A DNA stretch of 64,000 nucleotides, taken from the NCBI RefSeq assembly GCF_000722635.1, contig NZ_JOKH01000001.1, forward strand, positions 726,478-790,477, written 5' to 3'. Source of the DNA: Endozoicomonas numazuensis. GTDB lineage: Bacteria; Pseudomonadota; Gammaproteobacteria; Pseudomonadales; Endozoicomonadaceae. This document shows positions 43,192-52,842 of this stretch, piece after piece; position 1 is the stretch's first letter, and every line of letters begins with the position of its first letter. The position numbers and the translations under genes were made by a program. Below the pieces are notes generated by a model. The model did not search any database. It worked only from the letters and a program-made list of their open reading frames with translations, and was not told the origin of the DNA.

Positions 43192-43626
43192 ATGCGCTGC
43201 TTAGCTCTTCAACATTCATCGCTACTGCTGATCTCTGGCTTTATCTTGACCTTTCTGGCTCATGCTGCCGACCCGACACTGCCTTCGACAGGTGCAAGGA
43301 GTCCGCTTCAGGGGCTGGTTATTGATAAAACGCTGACCCCACCGGGCCGCAATTTTTACAAACAGTTTGCCCGACTATGGTGGGAGCTCAATCCAACACT
43401 CAGAGATAACCTGGTCATTGCTGAAAACCCCGATGCCCTCAGAGGCAGCCAAATCATCATCACCATGAACAGAAAGTTGCTTTACATTACAGCATTAAGC
43501 CCCGCACGTTCAGAGATTGAAAAGAAAGCCTCGAATGCTGTGAACTCTGTTGAGCATAGAGTGAAGTATTTACTGAACCCCTCAAACATTCAGGCCAGTG
43601 AAGATTTGGCAGAAGATGAATTTTAG
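43192..43626 (+). CDS. csgE: Curli production assembly/transport protein CsgE
   Basis: 144 residues, signal peptide ending at AHA-A (about residue 25). Mature CsgE pattern: LQGLVIDKTLTPPGRNFYKQFARLWW (about 39-64), NLVIAENPDALRGSQIII (about 73-90) and VNSVEHRVKYLL. CsgE is the periplasmic cap of the CsgG channel that directs curlin subunits to secretion. GAGGAAG precedes the start. The position after csgD and before csgF fits. Confidence 0.92.
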   Translation: MRCLALQHSSLLLISGFILTFLAHAADPTLPSTGARSPLQGLVIDKTLTPPGRNFYKQFARLWWELNPTLRDNLVIAENPDALRGSQIIITMNRKLLYITALSPARSEIEKKASNAVNSVEHRVKYLLNPSNIQASEDLAEDEF

Positions 43627-43737
43627 TAACCTGTCGGGCTGACTAAAAGTAAACAACAAAGACACAGTACCCCGTTCAATTTGATGAACGGAACAGAGAA
43701 CCATTTTTTAAGGAAACCTGGAATCAGGAAGATCACC

Positions 43738-44136
43738 ATGAAACCATACCTATTCAATGCTGCACTGCTTTTTATTGCTTCACAGAGTCTCGCCAGTGAG
43801 CTGGTATACTCCCCCGTCAACCCGTCATTTGGGGGAAACCCGATTAATGGCACCTACCTGCTGGGTAACGCCCAGTCCCAAAACAAACACACCTCTGGCA
43901 CCACCAGTTCTTCTCAAAGAAGCAGCCTGGATCGTTTTAATGACTCACTTCAGTCTCGCCTTCTGAGTCAGCTACTGGCAGACATTGGCGAAGGCGGCCA
44001 AAACTCGGGCATGCTCAGTACCGACGATTTTATCGTTCAGATTGAGCAAGGCAGCGGTGGACTGAATATCATTTCTACCGACAAAAACACCGGTGAATCG
44101 ACGTCAATCACCGTAGACGGACTGATCGCAGACTAG
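43738..44136 (+). CDS. csgF: Curli production assembly/transport protein CsgF
   Basis: 132 residues from the ATG at 43738, chosen for AGGAAG and the signal peptide that begins there (ending SLA-S, about 18-20); an earlier in-frame ATG (43681) adds a polar tail. The mature N-terminus ELVYSPVNPSFGGNP is the CsgF segment that inserts into the CsgG pore. The SRLLSQLLADI and C-terminal SITVDGLIAD blocks are typical. CsgF anchors the CsgB nucleator at the cell surface. Confidence 0.93.
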   Translation: MKPYLFNAALLFIASQSLASELVYSPVNPSFGGNPINGTYLLGNAQSQNKHTSGTTSSSQRSSLDRFNDSLQSRLLSQLLADIGEGGQNSGMLSTDDFIVQIEQGSGGLNIISTDKNTGESTSITVDGLIAD

Positions 44137-44147
44137 GGACAGTGACC

Positions 44148-44996
44148 ATGCAAAAAGTAGTTTTCGTTCTGGTCATTTTACTGATCAGCGGGTGTGCAGG
44201 TAATCCGATTACGGGCAAGTTTCCGTCGTCAGAAGAAGCACCCACCCTTATGCCAAGAAGTGTCACTTACCAGGATCTGTCTTCTTTGCCTGAGCCAGCC
44301 GGTAAGATCATTACATCGGTCTATGCCTTTCAGGACCAGACAGGGCAGTATCGCCCTGCTCCATCCAGTAACTTTTCTACGGCGGTGACACAAGGCGCTA
44401 CCGCTATGCTGAATACTGCCCTGAAAGATTCCGGCTGGTTTATCCCCCTTGAGAGGGAAGGTTTGCAAAACTTGCTGACCGAAAGAAAAATCATTCGTGC
44501 CGCCAGTAAAGGCCAGGACTCTTCTCAGTCACTGCCTCCTCTGGCATCGGCCAGTGTATTACTGGAAGGAGGCATCATTGCCTATGAAAGTAATGTCCGA
44601 ACCGGCGGAGCGGGTGCCCGCTATTTTGGTATTGGCAGTTCAGGGAAATATCGTCAGGATCAGGTCACAGTAAATTTACGTGCTGTTGATATTTATACCG
44701 GGCAGATTCTACACAGCGTTAATGTTACCAAGACAATTCTGTCCCATGAAATTCAAGCTGGCGTATATCAGTTCATTGAATATAAACGACTGCTTGAAGC
44801 TGAGGGAGGGTATACAAATAACGAACCCGTTCAGTTGTGTGTTATGTCAGCCATAGAGTCTGCTGTACTTCATCTGATTGCTCAGGGTATTCAGGCAAAC
44901 TCATGGCAATTGAAAAACCCACAGGAACTTAATAACCCTGTTCTTTCCCCTTACCTGAACGCCACCCCTCCCAGTTCATTGTCTGCTATCGAATAA
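44148..44996 (+). CDS. csgG: Curli secretion channel lipoprotein CsgG
   Basis: 282 residues from the ATG at 44148; a GTG two codons earlier is less likely. Lipobox ISGCAG (Cys ~17). The CsgG domain shows VYAFQDQTGQYRPAPSSNFSTAVTQGA (about 62-88), WFIPLEREGLQNLLTERKII (about 101-120) and YRQDQVTVNLRAVD. CsgG forms the nonameric outer-membrane pore for curlin subunits. It starts 12 bp after csgF, and a terminator follows. Confidence 0.95.
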   Translation: MQKVVFVLVILLISGCAGNPITGKFPSSEEAPTLMPRSVTYQDLSSLPEPAGKIITSVYAFQDQTGQYRPAPSSNFSTAVTQGATAMLNTALKDSGWFIPLEREGLQNLLTERKIIRAASKGQDSSQSLPPLASASVLLEGGIIAYESNVRTGGAGARYFGIGSSGKYRQDQVTVNLRAVDIYTGQILHSVNVTKTILSHEIQAGVYQFIEYKRLLEAEGGYTNNEPVQLCVMSAIESAVLHLIAQGIQANSWQLKNPQELNNPVLSPYLNATPPSSLSAIE

Positions 44997-45017
44997 GCCT
45001 GAAAAATTAGATACATC

Positions 45018-45042
45018 AACTCACCCGAAAGGGTGAGTTTTA
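45018..45042 (+). terminator. Intrinsic terminator after csgG
   Basis: AACTCACCC-GAAA-GGGTGAGTT, 9-bp perfect stem with a GAAA tetraloop followed by TTAAT. It separates the csgDEFG and csgBA transcripts. The right arm (GGGTGAGTTTT) also resembles the CGGGKGAGNKA CsgD box, noted but not relied on. Confidence 0.8.
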
Positions 45043-45142
45043 ATGTAAAACAGTTCAAATTTTCATCCTTTTTGATGATACCTGTACACACTCATATCCC
45101 ACAAAATTAATACCGATATGGATTCTTATCAGGTGTTTCATT

Positions 45143-45628
45143 TTGAGCAGTTGGCTGTGTTTTTTATTACTGATTTTTTCTCTCCCGGTTATCGCTCTAG
45201 ATCTGGATGGCTGGGACGAATTATCTGCAGGCGAAGGTAATACGGCGAGTGTCTGGCAATCAGGTGCCGATCAAAATCTGACTCTGGAACAGTCTGGAGA
45301 AGCCAACTTTTTTCGCAGTGCCCAGTTTGATTTCAACAACAACCTCAAGGCCTCTCAAAACGGTTTTGCCAACAGTATTACCGCCATTCAAAGAGGTTCT
45401 GGCAATCAGGCCAGTATTTCCCAGACCGGTGACTATAACGATGTGGTGATGCATCAGTCAGGTTTTGACAATTACTCAGAAATCACACAGGTGGGCAGTT
45501 TTAATGTTGCCGAGTTAACACAACTTGGCGAAAACAATTCGGCCTACATTATTCAAAACGGATACGGACTGTCTGTCAGTGTTATTCAGTCTGGTAACCA
45601 GAATGTTCAGATAGAACAGAATAACTAA
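45143..45628 (+). CDS. csgB: CsgB-like minor curlin / nucleator
   Basis: 161 residues from a TTG start (45143). Signal peptide (about 1-19), then imperfect curlin repeats with regularly spaced Q..G.xN patterns: VWQSGADQNLTLEQSGEAN, NGFANSITAIQRGSGNQ, ISQTGDYNDVVMHQSGFDN, ITQVGSFNVAELTQLGENN. These are amyloid-forming beta-strand-loop-strand units. It is shorter and less regular than the next gene and precedes it, so CsgB is the better name. A terminator isolates it from csgG. Confidence 0.82.
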   Translation: MSSWLCFLLLIFSLPVIALDLDGWDELSAGEGNTASVWQSGADQNLTLEQSGEANFFRSAQFDFNNNLKASQNGFANSITAIQRGSGNQASISQTGDYNDVVMHQSGFDNYSEITQVGSFNVAELTQLGENNSAYIIQNGYGLSVSVIQSGNQNVQIEQNN

Positions 45629-45648
45629 CCCAAAAACAAGGAAAGATC

Positions 45649-46794
45649 ATGAGAAAGTTAACACCTCTGGCCCTCGCACTGATTATGTCTGGTAGTGCCT
45701 ATGCCGCTTCCAGCGATAACCGCGCCACAGTGAATCAGAGTGGTCAGAATCTGACTGCCACTGTTAACCAGGTAGTAGCAGCCAACAATAACAATGCCAA
45801 TGTTAATCAGGCGGGTACCACCAGTTCTGCGGTAGTTAATCAGAGTGGCAGAAACGGTCTGGCCACCATCTTTCAGGTAGACGCTACTGACAATACCGCT
45901 CAGGCTGATCAGACCGGTGACCAGAACGAAGCCAACCTTAGACAGTTTTCACAATCAACCAGTACCGTTACCAGCACTCAAACTGGCAACCTGAATAACG
46001 CAACCCTGTCTCAAATTAACGGTGCTAACAACACGGTTACGTCTGCACAGACTGGAGACAATAACGCCACCAAAGTTGATCAGGTCAACACTCAAGACTC
46101 TAATGTATCTGTTCAACAACTGCAGAATGACAACGTTGCCAACCTGCAGCAGGAAGGTAACGGCCTTTCCATCACAGCCATTCAGGTTGGCACAGCCAAC
46201 ACCATCCAGGGCAGCTCATCCGTGCCACAGGTTTACCAGGGCGGACAGCTGGGTAATAGCCTGAATGCCCGCTTGACTCAGCTCGGTAACGACAACCTGA
46301 TTGAGTTCAAACAAATGGGGGATGCCAGTACCCTGAACGTCAGACAGATCGGTGGCAAGAACAGTGCTACTTCCTCACAGGAAGGTAACGGAAACTTTTC
46401 TGAGTTTAATCAGAGAGGCATCAGTAATACCGGTACCCTTTCTCAACTGGGTGACAGCAACCGTTCCGGAATCAAGCAGATTGGTGATAACAACCTGGCT
46501 ACGGTTACTCAGGAAGGCAACAATAACAGGGCTAACAACAACGCCCGTGGTGACAATAATGACGCCATCATCACTCAGACAGGTGACGGCAACAGAGGTG
46601 TCATAGAATCCTGGCCTGGCAGCAGCTTTGACAGCACAGGTCTGCTGGTTCAAACCGGTAATAACAACGATGCTCACCTGGACCAGGCAGGCAACAACCA
46701 CAGCATTACTGTTACGCAGACAAATAACAACAACTACACTTACAGCCTCCAGACTGGCAGCTCTAACACAGCTACCGTCACTCAAGGTATGTAA
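45649..46794 (+). CDS. csgA: CsgA-like major curlin, unusually long
   Basis: 381 residues, about two and a half times the length of enterobacterial CsgA (151). A signal peptide ending SAYA-A (about 20) is followed by more than a dozen ~22-residue curlin units with V.Q.G..N spacing, Asn/Gln/Gly/Thr-rich throughout. It should form the fibre body of curli-type amyloid outside the cell. AAGGAAAG lies before the ATG. A strong terminator follows, before the CsgH-like gene. Repeat number may vary between strains because the DNA units are similar. Confidence 0.9.
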   Translation: MRKLTPLALALIMSGSAYAASSDNRATVNQSGQNLTATVNQVVAANNNNANVNQAGTTSSAVVNQSGRNGLATIFQVDATDNTAQADQTGDQNEANLRQFSQSTSTVTSTQTGNLNNATLSQINGANNTVTSAQTGDNNATKVDQVNTQDSNVSVQQLQNDNVANLQQEGNGLSITAIQVGTANTIQGSSSVPQVYQGGQLGNSLNARLTQLGNDNLIEFKQMGDASTLNVRQIGGKNSATSSQEGNGNFSEFNQRGISNTGTLSQLGDSNRSGIKQIGDNNLATVTQEGNNNRANNNARGDNNDAIITQTGDGNRGVIESWPGSSFDSTGLLVQTGNNNDAHLDQAGNNHSITVTQTNNNNYTYSLQTGSSNTATVTQGM

Positions 46795-46800
46795 TGGCTT

Positions 46801-46830
46801 AAAGGTTGCCTTCGGGCAACCTTTTCTTTT
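46801..46830 (+). terminator. Intrinsic terminator after csgA
   Basis: AAAGGTTGCC-TTCG-GGCAACCTTT, 10-bp perfect stem with a TTCG loop and a T-rich tail, 6 bp after the csgA stop. It may reduce read-through into the CsgH-like gene. Confidence 0.92.
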
Positions 46831-46859
46831 AACTCCTCCTCAGAAGTGCCAGAACAAAA

Positions 46860-47255
46860 ATGACCATCAATAATCTTCTGAAACCTCTGGCCCTTACAAC
46901 ACTTCTGATCACCCAACAGGCTCAAGCCTCCGACGTTCTCATTAAAATCAACTCTGAATGGGAAGGTAATACACTCAGCCTGAACCCCACTGCAACCAGC
47001 CAAAAGCCTGGTACTTTCCAGTATCTCATCGAAGTACAGAAATCAGGTAAACAAGGCAGCGCGACTACCCGACAAAGCAGTCAAACAACATTGTCACCCA
47101 ATCGCCAAACCCGGCTTTCAAGCACAACCTTTAATCTGATGGAAGGAGACCAACTCTCTTTCAAAGTCACTCTTACCAGTGAAGGCAACAGTGTTGCCCA
47201 CCTTGAACGCCTCTTCACTCTGCCCTCTAAACACCAGCAAGAACCTGATGCCTGA
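46860..47255 (+). CDS. csgH: CsgH/CsgC-like curli chaperone
   Basis: 131 residues. Signal peptide ending QAQA-S (about 23), then a small Ig-like beta domain with the CsgH-type pattern: GTFQYLIEVQKSGKQGSATTRQSSQTTL (about 57-84), where a lysine-glycine-x-G turn precedes alternating Thr/Ser strands. CsgC/CsgH proteins act in the periplasm to stop premature amyloid assembly of curlins. Its position right after csgA supports the call. The C-terminal tail is polar. Confidence 0.72.
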   Translation: MTINNLLKPLALTTLLITQQAQASDVLIKINSEWEGNTLSLNPTATSQKPGTFQYLIEVQKSGKQGSATTRQSSQTTLSPNRQTRLSSTTFNLMEGDQLSFKVTLTSEGNSVAHLERLFTLPSKHQQEPDA

Positions 47256-47293
47256 GCACTTTCTGCCGACAACCAGACTGAGAGAAATATTGG

Positions 47294-48040
47294 GTGATCA
47301 CTGTGAAGACAGACAAGGCAGGAGCTATTCAGCTCTCTCCTCATGCACATAAATTACTTCCACAAAAGCAGCATGGCCAATGGCTGGGCTATAAGCTGAC
47401 CCATGTTGATACTGAAAAGAACACCCCCGAGCCCCCCTCCTGGTTTCAACATAAAAGTAAAAACCTGTCAGAAAGACTGGCCAGCTACCACGGCACTCTA
47501 AAAGGGCTGCTAAAACCTCTGATTAACTTCTGCATAAAGCAGCAAATTCACAAAGTGCAGCAATACGCTGACCGGATTTTGGATTTAGATGATATTAAGC
47601 ACATACAGGCTCATGTCTCAGAATTTGACCACCAGCTGCGAACCCTTGGAAATATAACGGTCACAACCCAAACATATGGTTCCAAAAGCCTTTCCTGGTT
47701 GAGAGATGAAGCGATAAGAACCTATCTGGAAATATGTCTGGAAGAAGGCCCTCTGTCTGCAGAGAATGTGGCCGAACTGATAGAACTCCATCAGTCCATC
47801 ATTAATCACCAATATGAAGACCACTCTGTCGGTACAGACCAACTCATGGGATATCTGTGCCTTAAGGCTGCTGAGTACACGACTGATTCAGAGAACAGAC
47901 AAGCCTTGTTGCTCCATTCAAGGAAACTGTTTAACGAGACTCAACTCGCTATAGAAGATGACGATATGGCAACATTCAGAAGCCACTGGCACTCAGATCT
48001 TAAATCCCATAAGTTTACCCATCATCTGCCCAGAATGTAG
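47294..48040 (+). CDS. Uncharacterised protein downstream of the curli genes
   Basis: 248 residues from a GTG at 47294 (another GTG lies three codons on). No signal peptide or membrane segment. Mostly helical, with an N-terminal ~50-residue mixed segment and a long helical body with two CIKQQ/ICLEEG-type segments. It starts 39 bp after the CsgH-like gene in the same direction, so it may be on the curli transcript. It overlaps the convergent methyltransferase by 19 bp. No family recognised. Confidence 0.55.
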   Translation: MITVKTDKAGAIQLSPHAHKLLPQKQHGQWLGYKLTHVDTEKNTPEPPSWFQHKSKNLSERLASYHGTLKGLLKPLINFCIKQQIHKVQQYADRILDLDDIKHIQAHVSEFDHQLRTLGNITVTTQTYGSKSLSWLRDEAIRTYLEICLEEGPLSAENVAELIELHQSIINHQYEDHSVGTDQLMGYLCLKAAEYTTDSENRQALLLHSRKLFNETQLAIEDDDMATFRSHWHSDLKSHKFTHHLPRM

Positions 48041-48732
48041 ATGCTGAAAAGAGGCGAGTACAGCTCATCTTTCCAGGGCAGACCATCATCAACTTTGCCC
48101 AATGACTGATGCCACTCCAGAACGTTTAGACCCGACTTTGAGAAAACCGATCGATAGTCTTCATCGGTCCAGAAGAAATCTTCAAAGATGACATCAGAGC
48201 CCACCACACGACATTTAACATGAGCACCACTGGTAAGTTTTCTGTTCTCCGGGAAATCATTATCCACCAGCAACCAGTGACCTTGGAACTTTTGTTCTGA
48301 ACTGACAATAACCACAGCTACGCCACCGGGCTTCATCACTCTGTAAACTTCATGGAGAACAGCCTCCATTTCGGACAAAGAAGCCATTTCAACCAGGACA
48401 TAAGACAGCATGACCAAGTCGTACAATCGATCAGGACGTGGAACAGAGGCAGAATTAATATGAGTGAATGCCGTATTTTTATGATCACTGACAGCCACAC
48501 TGAGCATATTGGCCGAGATATCCATACCCTCTAAATCAAACCTTGCCTCTTTAAGAAGAGGCATCATTAACCCTGCGCCACAGCCATAGTCCAGTGCCCT
48601 GATACCCGTTTTGACGTATTGATTCAAAAGTCCGGGAAGGTCTCTCTGAGTCATAAACCCCAGATGCCTTTTTCCTTTGCGTAGCCTTTGGCCTGATCTG
48701 ATGTGTACTCCATAACCCAATTTCACTATCAC
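48022..48732 (-). CDS. Class I SAM-dependent methyltransferase
   Basis: 236 residues from a GTG. An internal ATG at 48654 (MTQRDL) is an alternative start. AdoMet motif I is ALDYGCGAGLMMPLL (about 46-60), the strand-2 end is LEGMDISANML (about 67-77), and the post-motif blocks are YDLVMLSYVLVEM and VMKPGGVAVV (about 134-143), the Methyltransf_11 pattern. Substrate unknown. Its 3' end overlaps the convergent gene after the curli cluster. Confidence 0.85.
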   Translation of the reverse strand: MIVKLGYGVHIRSGQRLRKGKRHLGFMTQRDLPGLLNQYVKTGIRALDYGCGAGLMMPLLKEARFDLEGMDISANMLSVAVSDHKNTAFTHINSASVPRPDRLYDLVMLSYVLVEMASLSEMEAVLHEVYRVMKPGGVAVVIVSSEQKFQGHWLLVDNDFPENRKLTSGAHVKCRVVGSDVIFEDFFWTDEDYRSVFSKSGLNVLEWHQSLGKVDDGLPWKDELYSPLFSIYILGR

Positions 48733-48872
48733 TGAAACATAAGGATGAAAAATAGCAGAACAACCTGAAAAAAATTCTATTACCCAACGGTTCTGAGAGA
48801 AAACTCCTGGTCGCCTGGTGTAAACTCTTTGCTTCGGCTTTGATCCATAATGAGAGACTGACAGCTATAACA

Positions 48873-48911
48873 ATGAATTCATGTCATTACTGTAGCGATG
48901 AATAATTTCAT
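48873..48911 (+). promoter_or_regulatory. Pair of ArgR-like palindromes upstream of astC
   Basis: ATGAATTCAT (48873-48882) and ATGAATAATTTCAT (48898-48911) are perfect palindromes. Both resemble half or whole ARG boxes (TGAAT-WWWW-ATTCA). Their centres are about 27 bp apart, rather than the usual ~21. Arginine-responsive control of the ast cluster is inferred. Confidence 0.4.
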
Positions 48912-48978
48912 GATAAATCAGCCATGAGCGAAAGCAGCATTTAACACCCTCCATCGTGTTGAAAGATGCTCACTATAA

Positions 48979-50220
<1,242 letters not shown>

Positions 50221-50330
50221 TGTGATCTGCACCGGTTCATAGCCGGTGCCCCTCTTCTCCTGACCTGTCCGTATCAGAATACTTCCTGTCGCAAAATCGA
50301 GAGTGATGGCTCTCAGCAGTTCATATACTT

Positions 50331-50390
50331 AAGCAGCCATGAGCTAAAAAAAGCAGCCATGAGCTAAAAAAAGCAGCCATGAGCTAAAAA
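50331..50390. repeat. 20-bp tandem repeat, exactly three copies
   Basis: AAGCAGCCATGAGCTAAAAA three times without mismatch (50331-50350, 50351-50370, 50371-50390), then a diverged start of a fourth. It lies between astC and the M20 gene. Its AGCC-TGAGCTA core resembles the repeat unit at 4583. Confidence 0.92.
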
Positions 50391-50463
50391 AAGCCGCCAG
50401 AACAAAGCTAATATCAGAATGGAATGCCTGCTTATTGTGCATTTCAATAAAAAAAGGTGTTTC

Positions 50464-51726
50464 ATGTCCGACCTTCTTGCCCCGATTCACGCCCAGTTAA
50501 AGAGTCTGGATAGCCTTCAGGCAGAAATGCTTAAACACACCATTGAGTTGGCTGAAATAAATTCTGGCAGCTTGAATGCCGAAGGTGTAAATCAGGTTAT
50601 GGCACACCTCCGACAATTGACCGCATCGCTGGGTGGAGCTCAGGAAGTCATTGATCTGAAACCTTATGAGGTTATTAATGATCTGGGAGAGGTGACACAA
50701 CATGAGCTGGGCAAAGCACTGAGAATTCGTAAACGCCCGGAGGCTCCGCTTCAGGTTTTTCTATGTGCTCATATGGACACCGTTTTCCCCAAAGACAGTC
50801 CTTTTCAAAACGTTGTTTATCTGGATGAAGATACCATTAATGGTCCAGGGGTAACGGATCTGAAAGGCGGCATTATTGTCATGCTGAATGCACTGAAAGT
50901 TTTGGAGGCAAGTCCCTGGGCAGAACATATCGGCTGGGAAATCCTGTTTAATCCCGATGAAGAAATTGGCTCTCCCGGCTCTGCCTCCCTGATCAAAGAC
51001 GCAGCAAGCCGCGTGAACCTGGGCATGATCTATGAACCCAGTTTCCCCGATGGTAGCCTGGCGGGCCAACGCAAAGGCAGCGGTAACTTTACCGCCGTCT
51101 GCTATGGCAAAGCCGCACATGCTGGCAGGGAGCATCATCTTGGTCGCAATGCCATTCGAGCTTTATGCGACTTTGTATCGGCCATGGACAAACTGAACGG
51201 TAAACGTGAAGGAGTCACTTTTAATCCCGGTTATATTCATGGTGGTGGCCCAACCAATATTGTGCCAGACAAGTGTATCAGCCGATTCAATATCCGCCTT
51301 GAAAGACCCGAAGATGAAGCCTGGTGCCTGCAGGAACTCCAGATGATCGTGAATGAAGTCAGCAGCCTAAACGGCATTCGTCTTGAGTTACATGGCAATT
51401 TTGGCAGAAAGCCCAAAGTTCTGTCACCCGCTAACCAGCAGTTGCTTGCACTCGCTAAAGAGTGTGGCCATGCGTTGGGGTTGAGCATTGATATCAAACC
51501 CACAGGGGGTTGCTGCGATGGCAACAATCTGGCTTCAGCAGGGATTCCCAATATCGATACGCTGGGTGTACAAGGTGGACATATTCACAGCGAACAGGAA
51601 TATATGAAGATCAGCAGCCTGGTACCCAGAGCCAAGCTGAGTGCTGCCCTGCTACTGACCCTGGCCAGAAATGAAGCGCTGGGTAACGGTAATGACTGGC
51701 TGAAGAGAAAGGAGGCCAAGTCATGA
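50464..51726 (+). CDS. M20-family zinc hydrolase in the arginine (ast) cluster
   Basis: 420 residues from the ATG at 50464, chosen for AAAGGTG upstream. M20 metallopeptidase/deacylase: metal block CAHMDTVFP (about 101-109), D of GPGVTDLKGG (about 127-136), catalytic and metal Glu pair in FNPDEEIGS (about 161-169), dimerisation domain (about 195-310) and a late GGCCDGNN. The superfamily includes ArgE and DapE, the latter removing a succinyl group. It overlaps astA by 4 bp. With no astE in the window, it may cleave N-succinylglutamate (inference). Confidence 0.85.
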   Translation: MSDLLAPIHAQLKSLDSLQAEMLKHTIELAEINSGSLNAEGVNQVMAHLRQLTASLGGAQEVIDLKPYEVINDLGEVTQHELGKALRIRKRPEAPLQVFLCAHMDTVFPKDSPFQNVVYLDEDTINGPGVTDLKGGIIVMLNALKVLEASPWAEHIGWEILFNPDEEIGSPGSASLIKDAASRVNLGMIYEPSFPDGSLAGQRKGSGNFTAVCYGKAAHAGREHHLGRNAIRALCDFVSAMDKLNGKREGVTFNPGYIHGGGPTNIVPDKCISRFNIRLERPEDEAWCLQELQMIVNEVSSLNGIRLELHGNFGRKPKVLSPANQQLLALAKECGHALGLSIDIKPTGGCCDGNNLASAGIPNIDTLGVQGGHIHSEQEYMKISSLVPRAKLSAALLLTLARNEALGNGNDWLKRKEAKS

Positions 51727-52754
51727 AAGTCGTCAGACCTATTGAATACCATGACCTCAGCGCTTTGGAAGCGTTAGCCAACAACGCCCGGGGGTCAATG
51801 ACAACGTTGCCGGCCAATCGAGATCATCTGGCAGAACTTATTTGCAAAACCCGGGACTCACTCAAGAAAGACATTGAGAGTGCCGGGGAAGAAAGCTACC
51901 ACTTTGTGCTGGAAGATTTGGACAGCGGTGAAATTCTGGGAATTTCAGGCATTATCGCGACGGTCGGACTGGCCGCTCCCTTTTATAATTTCCGGGTGGA
52001 CGAAGAAGTACATGCCTCCGACACCCTGCAGACCATCAACCGAATGACAGCTTTAAAGCTTTGTCAGGATTACACAGGCTATACCAGCCTTTGCACTCTT
52101 TTCATGTCTCCAGATAATGACAGCTGGTCTAACCTTCAGTTGCTGAGCCGTGCGAGGCTGCTCTTTATAGCTGAGAACCGTGACCGCTTTGCGGACCGGG
52201 TGCTGGCAGAAATTCAGGGGGTTGTTGACGAAAACGACCGTTCAGCCTTCTGGGACAGTCTGGGGGCTCATTTTTTTCCTATGGAAATGTCCAAGGCCAA
52301 CTATCTAACCGGACTTCAGGAAAAGAACTTTATTGCAGACCTGATGCCCCGGTATCCGATCTATACACGCTTGCTGCCTAAACAGGCCAGAGCCGTTATC
52401 GGCGAACCCCGGCCCGATAGAGAACCAGTGTTTAACATCCTTGAGCGAGAAGGCTTCAGCTACCAGGGATACATTGATATTTTTGATGCAGGTCCAACCC
52501 TTGAGACAGGGACAGATCGTCTGACAACACTGCGTGACAGCCAGATCTGCAAGCCTGAAGCGTCCAGCACACCCACAGGTGAAGAAAAACCTTTTACAAA
52601 CAGCAATGACTATCTGGTAGCAAGCACATCTACCCAATCTTTTCGATGCATCAGTACAGCTTTCAATCCTGAAACCGCTGTTCTGACGCAGAAAGAAATA
52701 GACCGGCTGCAACTGAGTGACGGCGACCCCGTCAGAGTTGTCAGCCGCTATTAA
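51723..52754 (+). CDS. astA: Arginine N-succinyltransferase subunit (AruF/AruG type), first copy
   Basis: 343 residues. Catalyses or helps catalyse succinylation of arginine, first step of the AST pathway. AstA landmarks: VRPIEYHDL at the start, SYHFVLEDLDSGEILGISGI (about 59-78), PFYNFRVDEEVHAS (about 87-100), FIADLMPRYPIYTRLLP (about 202-218) and GYIDIFDAGPTLE (about 249-261). It is most like the AruG subunit of Pseudomonas. Its start overlaps the M20 gene stop (ATGA). A second copy lies downstream, so a heteromeric enzyme is likely. Confidence 0.92.
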   Translation: MKVVRPIEYHDLSALEALANNARGSMTTLPANRDHLAELICKTRDSLKKDIESAGEESYHFVLEDLDSGEILGISGIIATVGLAAPFYNFRVDEEVHASDTLQTINRMTALKLCQDYTGYTSLCTLFMSPDNDSWSNLQLLSRARLLFIAENRDRFADRVLAEIQGVVDENDRSAFWDSLGAHFFPMEMSKANYLTGLQEKNFIADLMPRYPIYTRLLPKQARAVIGEPRPDREPVFNILEREGFSYQGYIDIFDAGPTLETGTDRLTTLRDSQICKPEASSTPTGEEKPFTNSNDYLVASTSTQSFRCISTAFNPETAVLTQKEIDRLQLSDGDPVRVVSRY

Positions 52755-52842
52755 ATCGCCATGTGCTCTGATAGAGCTATGAGCAACACACTTTTTCATC
52801 ATCACCCCTGATGAAAAATGCACAAGGTAGAGGAATCAGGCA

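Noticed and set aside
48790-48860. Possible sigma-54 promoter before astC
   Set aside because: The GG and GC doublets are 12 rather than 10 bases apart, so the -24/-12 spacing is wrong.
50331-50390. Possible CRISPR-like repeats
   Set aside because: The 20-bp units are directly adjacent with no spacers, and there are no cas genes.
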